From positions 1 through 12,525 of the forward strand of contig JANYHX010000195.1 of NCBI GenBank assembly GCA_025362155.1: a stretch of DNA of 12,525 nucleotides, given 5' to 3'. Position numbers and translations under genes: made by a program. This document shows positions 7,869 to 12,525 of the stretch, piece by piece. Position 1 is the first letter of the stretch. Each line of letters starts with the position of its first letter. Below the pieces are notes generated by a model. It made no database searches, had not been told where the DNA came from, and saw only the letters and a list, made by a program, of their open reading frames with translations. Source of the stretch: Gallionella sp. Its GTDB lineage: Bacteria; Pseudomonadota; Gammaproteobacteria; Burkholderiales; Gallionellaceae.

Positions 7869-9386
7869 TAAAGACGCTTTCAAAATAATCCAAATTAATA
7901 CTCCGAGAAGAATGGCCACCAATGCTAATAGCTGGTTGCTGCGTTTTACCTGCGCCACTAATTTTTCCAGCACATTTTCAATTTTTTCGGTGGGACTTTC
8001 ATCCAAATACTGATGCAGCAAACGCGGCAATTGTGGCAGCAAGGTAGCATAGTTAGGGGCTTCGGCCCGCAACGATTTAAGAAATCCGCGCCATCCCACC
8101 TGTTCGCTCATCCAGCGTTCCAGCCAAGGTTTGGCGGTTTTCCACAAGTCTAGCTCAGGATCAAGTTGTAATCCCAACCCTTCAATATTGAGCAGGGTTT
8201 TTTGCAGTAATACCAATTGCGGTTGGACTTCAATACCGAAACGCCGCGAGGTCTGAAATAAGCGCAATAGCACGTTTCCAAATGAAACTTCGCGCAATGG
8301 CTTGGCGAAAATCGGTTCGCACACCGAGCGTATGGCTGCTTCCAACTCGTCGGCACGAGTATCACTAGGTGCCCAGCCCGACTCGATATGCACTTCGGCG
8401 ACACGTTTGTAATCGCGGCGAAAAAATGCGATGAAATTTTGCGCTAGATAATGTTTGTCCGTATCGGTCAAGGTGCCCATGATGCCGAAATCCAGTGCTA
8501 TGCATTGACCGTTATCTGCCACTTGAACATTCCCGGGGTGCATGTCGGCGTGAAAAAATCCGTCACGGAAAACCTGGGTATAAAAAATCTCCACGCCTTC
8601 TCTGGCTAGCTTGGGGATGTTCACCCCGGCACGGCGCAACTCGTCCACCTGACTGATGGGGATGCCATTCATGCGCTCCATTACCATCACTTCTGTGCTG
8701 CAATAATCCCAATACATTTCGGGGACGAGGAGCAGCGGAGAATTAGCGAAATTGCTCCGAAGTTGGCTGCCATTGGCTGCCTCGCGCATTAAATCAAGCT
8801 CATCTTCCAAATGTTTTTCAAATTCTGTAATCACTTGGCGTGGCTTGAGGCGACGACCATCCGCCCATAGCCACTCAATCAAATCAGCCGCCACTTTTAA
8901 CAATGCAACGTCGTGCGCGATAATTTGAGTGATGCCTGGCCTTAAAATTTTCACAGCAACTTCACGACCATCTGGCAATTCTGCAAAATGCACTTGAGCC
9001 ACCGATGCACTGGCGACTGGAATTTCCTCAAAACTTCTGAATACCTCACCTAAAGGTTTACGGTAGGTGGCTTCCAGCACAGCGATAGCTTCAATTGAAG
9101 GGAATGGTGGGACTTGATCCTGCAGCTTGGCAAGCTCGTTGGCAATATCGAGGGGTATCAAATCGCGGCGTGTGGAAAGCATTTGTCCGAATTTGACAAA
9201 AATTGGCCCGAGATTTTCCAACGCGAGACGTAGCCTGACCGCACGTGGAGTAGAAACGTCGCGCATAAACAGTAATGTATTTAAGGGTGCGCGCATCCAA
9301 CGTACTCGCGCAGGGGCGAGCAGAAATTCATCCAGTCCGAAACGCAGCACCACGGAAATAATTTTGATCAAGCGAAAGACGCGCAT
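7866..9386 (-). CDS. ubiB: UbiB atypical kinase/ATPase for ubiquinone biosynthesis
   Basis: UbiB-family proteins (ADCK/COQ8 relatives) are membrane-associated ATPases needed for ubiquinone synthesis, probably helping present lipid intermediates to the Ubi enzymes. From the ATG at 9386 the product is 506 residues. Family motifs are KFGQ (65-68), the alanine-rich loop ASASVA (125-130) replacing a normal glycine loop, catalytic-type Lys146 in [12 protein letters not shown] (279-286) and DFG (299-301). The last about 22 residues are hydrophobic, giving a C-terminal membrane anchor. A TTG at 9392 would add two residues and overlap the ubiJ stop; I prefer the ATG two bases after that stop, with translational coupling. 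It is shorter than E. coli UbiB (546). Confidence 0.95.
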   Translation of the reverse strand: MRVFRLIKIISVVLRFGLDEFLLAPARVRWMRAPLNTLLFMRDVSTPRAVRLRLALENLGPIFVKFGQMLSTRRDLIPLDIANELAKLQDQVPPFPSIEAIAVLEATYRKPLGEVFRSFEEIPVASASVAQVHFAELPDGREVAVKILRPGITQIIAHDVALLKVAADLIEWLWADGRRLKPRQVITEFEKHLEDELDLMREAANGSQLRSNFANSPLLLVPEMYWDYCSTEVMVMERMNGIPISQVDELRRAGVNIPKLAREGVEIFYTQVFRDGFFHADMHPGNVQVADNGQCIALDFGIMGTLTDTDKHYLAQNFIAFFRRDYKRVAEVHIESGWAPSDTRADELEAAIRSVCEPIFAKPLREVSFGNVLLRLFQTSRRFGIEVQPQLVLLQKTLLNIEGLGLQLDPELDLWKTAKPWLERWMSEQVGWRGFLKSLRAEAPNYATLLPQLPRLLHQYLDESPTEKIENVLEKLVAQVKRSNQLLALVAILLGVLIWIILKASL

Positions 9387-9388
9387 GT

Positions 9389-9970
9389 TCAAAATTTTCT
9401 GGGATCAAGCAAAAGACCAATGCGTTGTTCCAGTCGAGCCACATCGTCCCGTAACGTATCTACTTGTTGAATAAATTTAGATATTTGCCGCGCCTTGGAT
9501 AGCAACGGGCGTTCTTCCGTCCAGTATTCTGCTGCGGCATGTGACAGATTTACCGCAGCTTCACGTACTTGTTGCTGAGCATTCTGTACGGTTTGTACGA
9601 TGCGCTCCGCCGCGATATCGCCCGTCATGCCGCTCAAGTCATCCGCAATATCCCAGCGCAAATTACGCGACAGAAAAAATATTTCGGTCAGCAACTCGGC
9701 ATTGCCTTCGCTGTGGATTTCAGCATGTGCTTTCTCGTCCTTCAGCAGGAGCCGGGGTAATAGGGACGGTACGATCACACAGAGCGCATCCGCGTCAACG
9801 AATCCATCGGCACTGCGCAGCAACCCATTATCGAGTATGGTGTATGCAAACGAAAACGGCACGATGTCAAACCGCGCCGTCTTCCCTGCAAAGCGGGCGA
9901 GACGTTGTAATGCCCAATTATTCTGCGTGAGTAGGTGATTCAGCGCTTTGGCAGAAAAATGGGCGTACAC
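9389..9970 (-). CDS. ubiJ: Ubiquinone biosynthesis accessory factor UbiJ (SCP2-like)
   Basis: UbiJ is a lipid-binding accessory factor that, with UbiK, supports the soluble Ubi complex making ubiquinone. The 193-residue product matches the family size. The N-terminal two thirds resemble an SCP2 lipid-binding domain (ALNHLLTQN near 9-17, then [18 protein letters not shown]). The C-terminal 30 residues (about 160-190) look like a coiled coil ([19 protein letters not shown]), as in UbiJ. The start is GTG at 9970, 6 bases after the upstream stop, with no strong SD, suggesting coupling. The adjacent ubiB supports the call. Similarity is recognised by pattern, not alignment. Confidence 0.85.
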   Translation of the reverse strand: MYAHFSAKALNHLLTQNNWALQRLARFAGKTARFDIVPFSFAYTILDNGLLRSADGFVDADALCVIVPSLLPRLLLKDEKAHAEIHSEGNAELLTEIFFLSRNLRWDIADDLSGMTGDIAAERIVQTVQNAQQQVREAAVNLSHAAAEYWTEERPLLSKARQISKFIQQVDTLRDDVARLEQRIGLLLDPRKF

Positions 9971-9976
9971 GATGAA

Positions 9977-10813
9977 TTAATGCAAGGTGGTTTGCTGGAT
10001 ACCTGATAGCAACCATACTGATTTCTGATCCAGCAGGTTTTTCTGCACATGCCAGATTTCGTCTACTGATTCAGGCGTGCCGTTATTTTCACGCAATTGC
10101 CCGGTAAAACGTACACTGGCAATTGCAAAATCGCCTTCGTTAACCACCCCCAGCAAGTTGCCGTTAAGCGTTAGCACATCGGTAACTTGAGGTGTATCGT
10201 CCCTGTCCTGAAGTTGCATTGAGATTTCCGCAAACATTTCCGGTGTGGTGTATTCGCGGATATCACTCAAGTCCTTGCGGTCATTCGCGGCCTGCAAGCG
10301 GATGAACGAAGTTTTCGCGCTGCGCAGAAAACTTTCTACCGGAAAATCTGCGGGTATCCCGCTTGCTCCCGATGTTGCAATGGGGACGGCACCATTGCCA
10401 TACATGTTCTGCGCGGTGGGGTGTTCGGGCTCTGGGTACCCTGCGCCGCTGCCTGCATACTGCATCGGCTGAGGTTTGCGAAATTTTGAGATCAAGAACA
10501 TCACTACCCCGGCTGCCAACAGCGCCATTAAAATGCCACCCATTCCTCCGCCCAAACCACCTCCTGCAAACATTGCGCCCAAACCCGCACCTATCGCTAA
10601 GCCCGCTAAAGGACCAAGCCACCTATTACCCGCCGCCGGAGCAGGTTGCACGCCCGGAGTCGGCGCAGCAATCGGCGCTGCGGCCTGTTGTGGAGTCATG
10701 GAGCGCTGCTTACCAAAACTACCCCCACCACCAAAACGCTTAGCTTCTGCCGTGGTGGCTAGTAAGCCCAGGCAGGTAAGAGCAATCGTCAATAACATCA
10801 ATAATCGTTTCAT
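9977..10813 (-). CDS. Tim44-like domain membrane protein, exported
   Basis: I chose the ATG at 10813 because GAGGAA lies 5 bases upstream and it opens directly into a signal peptide; this gives 278 residues. Residues 1-24 form a signal peptide (MKRLLMLL..., likely cut after AEA). Next come the KRFGGGGSFGKQRS motif typical of bacterial Tim44-like proteins and a Pro/Ala-rich stretch. A glycine-rich hydrophobic segment (about residues 65-107) ends in a membrane helix before KFRKPQP. The C-terminal half (about 155-278) looks like the Tim44/Tim45 domain of mitochondrial import and MRP-L45 proteins. The bacterial function is unknown. It lies directly before ubiJ, with a 6-base gap. Confidence 0.85.
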   Translation of the reverse strand: MKRLLMLLTIALTCLGLLATTAEAKRFGGGGSFGKQRSMTPQQAAAPIAAPTPGVQPAPAAGNRWLGPLAGLAIGAGLGAMFAGGGLGGGMGGILMALLAAGVVMFLISKFRKPQPMQYAGSGAGYPEPEHPTAQNMYGNGAVPIATSGASGIPADFPVESFLRSAKTSFIRLQAANDRKDLSDIREYTTPEMFAEISMQLQDRDDTPQVTDVLTLNGNLLGVVNEGDFAIASVRFTGQLRENNGTPESVDEIWHVQKNLLDQKSVWLLSGIQQTTLH

Positions 10814-10850
10814 GTATTCCTCGTGAGTTGAATAAAACAAAGCGAGACGG

Positions 10851-10859
10851 AGTATAACA
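10851..10859 (-). promoter_or_regulatory. Candidate extended -10 promoter for the Tim44-like/ubiJ/ubiB unit
   Basis: On the - strand the sequence TGTTATACT gives an extended -10 with a 5/6 hexamer match, about 37 bases before the chosen ATG. No good -35 box is seen at 16-18 bases. A GCCAAC/GTTGGC inverted repeat lies just upstream where a -35 would be, so an activator or repressor site is possible. Confidence 0.5.
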
Positions 10860-10861
10860 CT

Positions 10862-10883
10862 GCCAACTTTGCCTACAGTTGGC
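10862..10883. promoter_or_regulatory. Operator-like inverted repeat upstream of the Tim44-like gene
   Basis: GCCAAC (10862-10867) and GTTGGC (10878-10883) are perfect 6-base inverted repeats 10 bases apart. They lie immediately upstream of the candidate -10 and cover the -35 position. The 22-base span fits a dimeric regulator. The remaining part of this 155-base gap is AT-rich with no recognised gene or terminator. Confidence 0.35.
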
Positions 10884-10968
10884 GCTATCAGACAATATTA
10901 GCCCACAAAAGTTTTTTATAAATATTTAGCGGATCATTATTTTGCCTCGATACTCCAATGTAAAACTA

Positions 10969-11802
10969 TCAAATAAATCGTTCGCGCAATTCTTCCAGGT
11001 TTAATCCGCATAAAATTTGTTCTAATCTCTCTTGAGCATTTTTTCTCGGCACATCGGCGTGGCGTGCAATGATGAGTTCATTCTTCATTGAATGCTCCCA
11101 GCCGACCAATTCTGTTACGGTCACCTGATAGCCATTTGCTTCCAGCTGTAAGCAACGCAGTACGTTAGTCAGGTGGCTGCCAAATTCACGGGTGTGAATC
11201 GGATGCCGCCAAATTTCAGAGAGAAAAGTTTTTCCCAAGGACTGGTTTTTATTTTTGTTCAATATCACAGACACCTCGGCCTGACAGCAAGGTACCAATA
11301 CAATGAATTTTGCCTTTTTGTGCAGGGCAAATTTGATCGCATCGTCGGTGGCGGTGTCGCAAGCGTGCAGTGCGGTCACGACATCAATTTGATTGGGCAG
11401 ATATGTGGAATGGGTAGATTCTTCCACGGACAGATTCAAAAAAGACATTCGGAAAAAGTCCAGCTTGGCCGCCAATTGCTGCGACCTGCGGACTAATTCC
11501 TCACGGGTTTCGATGCCGTAAATATGCCCGGCCTCATGTGATTTCAAGAATAAATCGTAAATGATGAAGCCCAAATAGGATTTACCCGCACCGTGATCTG
11601 CCAGAGTCAAAATTTTCTTTGTGGCGAGCACTTCCTTCAGCAACGGCTCGATGAAATGAAATAAGTGATACACCTGTTTAAGCTTGCGTCGGCTATCCTG
11701 ATTGAGCTTGCCGTCTCGTGTCAGGATATGCAACTCTTTGAGCAATTCGACAGATTGACCGATTTTTATTCCGGGGATGGGATTCGCAGGGGCCGGATTC
11801 AT
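10969..11802 (-). CDS. SAM-dependent methyltransferase, PF13679-like (Methyltransf_32)
   Basis: From the ATG at 11802 the product is 277 residues. Residues 69-79 (DHGAGKSYLGF) are the SAM-binding motif I, in the GAGKSYL variant. HACDTATD (146-153) and VPCCQAE (170-176) match the second and third motifs of the PF13679 family, which includes eukaryotic METTL25/RRNAD1-type proteins. The preceding KQVYHLFHFIEPLL helix also fits. The substrate is unknown; modification of RNA or protein is only a guess. It is not UbiE. A TTG at 11823 would add 7 residues but overlap the upstream gene. It lies 13 bases after the SemiSWEET gene, likely co-transcribed. Confidence 0.8.
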   Translation of the reverse strand: MNPAPANPIPGIKIGQSVELLKELHILTRDGKLNQDSRRKLKQVYHLFHFIEPLLKEVLATKKILTLADHGAGKSYLGFIIYDLFLKSHEAGHIYGIETREELVRRSQQLAAKLDFFRMSFLNLSVEESTHSTYLPNQIDVVTALHACDTATDDAIKFALHKKAKFIVLVPCCQAEVSVILNKNKNQSLGKTFLSEIWRHPIHTREFGSHLTNVLRCLQLEANGYQVTVTELVGWEHSMKNELIIARHADVPRKNAQERLEQILCGLNLEELRERFI

Positions 11803-11815
11803 GGATCGCGGCACT

Positions 11816-12070
11816 CTAACCAAGCTTCAACTTCATAACCAGCACTGCGCCTGCTATCACTAGCGTGATTGAGTTGGCGATGATAATGGGCCATGCTGCC
11901 AGCAGAATGCCATAAATTAACCATAGCGCGACACCGAGCGTGAACAGGGCATACATGCCGAGGGAGATGTCGGCAGTATTGCGGGAGCGAAATATTTTCC
12001 ACGCTTGGGGAATGAAAGCTACTGTGGTAAGCGTGGCAGCGGCACTGCCTATCCAGCCAGTTGAGTCCAT
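11816..12070 (-). CDS. SemiSWEET-family transporter (PQ-loop/MtN3)
   Basis: The 84-residue product has three hydrophobic segments (about 5-22, 37-56 and 60-80), the single triple-helix bundle of SemiSWEETs, which dimerise to move small sugars across the membrane. The PQ motif is in FIPQAWKIF (about 18-26), followed by RSRNTADISLGMYALFTLG, a typical continuation. I chose the ATG at 12070 because it gives the usual length; the frame can be opened further to a TTG at 12127 but the added residues are polar and unlike the family. The SD is weak. The true substrate is unknown. It is followed by the methyltransferase gene. Confidence 0.85.
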   Translation of the reverse strand: MDSTGWIGSAAATLTTVAFIPQAWKIFRSRNTADISLGMYALFTLGVALWLIYGILLAAWPIIIANSITLVIAGAVLVMKLKLG

Positions 12071-12101
12071 GGGTTTTTGTCTTCGTTGTTTTTGTTGCGC
12101 C

Positions 12102-12127
12102 AGTATAATTGAGTTGGGGTGTGCCAA
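12102..12127 (-). promoter_or_regulatory. Weak candidate promoter for the SemiSWEET-methyltransferase pair
   Basis: On the - strand, TATACT (12107-12102) is a good -10 about 31 bases before the ATG. TTGGCA (12127-12122) is a good -35 match but only 14 bases away, shorter than normal. The pairing is therefore doubtful; the -10 alone may be real. Confidence 0.3.
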
Positions 12128-12152
12128 GCTGCAAAATGGTAATCTGCCCTAC

Positions 12153-12281
12153 TATTGAGCATTACATAATTCGCGACAACCATTCCGTTCGGGCTGAGGT
12201 ATCGAAACCTGAGGCTGGCACAAGGTTTCGCCCTTCGATACCTCAGGGTGAACGGTGTAATGAATTATGTAATGCTCAATA
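12153..12281. repeat. Composite palindromic element: 20-bp terminal inverted repeats around REP-like arms
   Basis: The ends 12153-12172 and 12262-12281 are perfect inverted repeats of 20 bases (TATTGAGCATTACATAATTC). Inside, 12185-12206 and 12234-12255 form a second inverted repeat matching 19 of 22 positions (CCGTTC...CTGAGGTATCGAA). A third, CGAAACCT/AGGTTTCG (12203-12210/12223-12230), overlaps it. The inner arms resemble the very common GTTCGGGCTGAGCCTGTCGAA-type intergenic palindromes of proteobacteria. TA dinucleotides at both edges would fit a TA target duplication, but they also belong to the symmetry. There is no coding capacity. Confidence 0.75.
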
Positions 12282-12306
12282 ATAAGCGGCGAATTCAGGA
12301 ATGAAG

Positions 12307-12384
12307 TGCAATTTTGAGTAACGCTGGTCAGGTGGGCGGGATGCGGTAGCATCCATGCCCTTTGACCGGTCAGTCGAAATTGCA
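12307..12384 (+). promoter_or_regulatory. Hairpin leader upstream of the IS30 transposase
   Basis: Nested complementary blocks share one centre near 12346: TGCAATTT/AAATTGCA (12307-12314/12377-12384), GGTCA/TGACC (12326-12330/12363-12367), GGGC/GCCC (12334-12337/12357-12360) and a perfect GGATGC-GGTA-GCATCC hairpin (12339-12354). Its right arm ends 3 bases before the transposase ATG. Such leaders can hide a transposase start in transcripts entering from outside, as known for IS10 and IS50; that role here is inference. Confidence 0.55.
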
Positions 12385-12387
12385 AAA

Positions 12388-12525
12388 ATGAACTACACAC
12401 AGGCTGCGCCCCCCTCGCTGCGCTCTCCCCGAGAAGAACGATACCAGATTTACGCCTTGAAGAAGGCAGGACACAAACAAAGCGAGATAGCCAACGTGTT
12501 GGAACGAAGCAAGTCAACCATCAGC
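12388..12525 (+). CDS. IS30-family transposase, N-terminal part (cut by window end)
   Basis: The visible 46 residues begin MNYTQ and contain EERYQIYALKKAGHKQSEIA followed by VLERSKSTIS, the N-terminal helix-turn-helix of IS30 transposases that binds the terminal repeats. The DDE catalytic domain would lie beyond the window. Between MNYTQ and EERYQIY there is a proline-rich stretch (AAPPSLRSPR) where related proteins, as I remember them, have about three residues. That stretch is encoded by two imperfect 14-base repeats (12403-12416, 12417-12430). No SD is seen before the ATG. Whether the full gene is intact cannot be told. Confidence 0.85.
   Translation, partial: MNYTQAAPPSLRSPREERYQIYALKKAGHKQSEIANVLERSKSTIS

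Larger units (their letters stand above)
12291..12525 (+). mobile_element. IS30-family insertion sequence, left part (runs off window)
   Basis: The transposase start at 12388 identifies an IS30-family element. Its left end probably lies near 12291-12300, before AGGAATGAAGTGCAATTTT, but the exact terminal repeat cannot be set without the right end. The leader between there and the gene contains a strong nested hairpin. The element continues beyond base 12525. Confidence 0.65.

Noticed and set aside
9977..10840. Longer Tim44-like protein starting at 10840
   Set aside because: The extra nine residues precede the signal peptide and lack an SD, whereas the ATG at 10813 has GAGGAA five bases upstream.
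10814..10968. Possible rho-independent terminator after the methyltransferase gene
   Set aside because: The gap is AT-rich with some A/T runs but I find no GC stem followed by a T run, so none is called.
10969..11802. The methyltransferase as UbiE, expected near ubiJ-ubiB
   Set aside because: Its motifs (HACDTATD, VPCCQAE) are of the PF13679 type and the UbiE sequence motifs are absent.
12152..12517. 121-codon - strand frame across the composite palindrome and IS30 start
   Set aside because: It runs through repeats and antisense to the transposase, with no recognisable protein.

Overview
The window is a chromosomal segment of a proteobacterium, most probably a betaproteobacterium. The evidence is the order secY-infA-rpmJ-rpsM (in E. 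coli infA is elsewhere), a zinc-type S4 protein, and a Tim44-like/ubiJ/ubiB cluster. A Nitrosomonadales/Gallionellaceae-like host is my guess from general protein resemblance only. No tRNA, rRNA or CRISPR array is visible.

Region 1 (1-7819, + strand) is the distal spc operon followed by the alpha operon: rplE (3' part), rpsN, rpsH, rplF, rplR, rpsE, rpmD, rplO, secY, infA, rpmJ, rpsM, rpsK, rpsD, rpoA, rplQ. Genes are tightly packed, most have clear Shine-Dalgarno (SD) sequences, and secY and infA overlap by one base. rpmJ is only 37 codons. A good extended -10 promoter lies between rpmJ and rpsM. A bidirectional hairpin terminator follows rplQ. The block makes ribosomal proteins, the SecY translocon core, IF-1 and the RNA polymerase alpha subunit.

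The main anomaly is in the rpsN-rpsH gap. A roughly 148-bp imperfect palindrome (574-721) with 23-bp terminal inverted repeats sits between an orphaned strong SD (563-567) and the rpsH start codon. Its right end carries a substitute SD (AGAGG, 709-713) paired to the left end. It looks like a miniature mobile element that has taken over translation initiation of rpsH, whose product S8 is the classical spc-operon repressor in E. coli.

Region 2 (7866-12070, - strand, convergent) reads, in transcription order: a SemiSWEET-type sugar transporter, a PF13679-like SAM methyltransferase, then after 155 bp a Tim44-like membrane protein, ubiJ and ubiB. UbiJ and UbiB are accessory factors of ubiquinone biosynthesis. 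The usual partner ubiE is not next to them.

Region 3 (12071-12525) is repeat-rich. It holds a 129-bp composite palindrome with 20-bp perfect terminal repeats around an inverted pair of REP-like sequences, then the left part of an IS30-family insertion sequence, with a hairpin leader and a transposase cut by the window edge.
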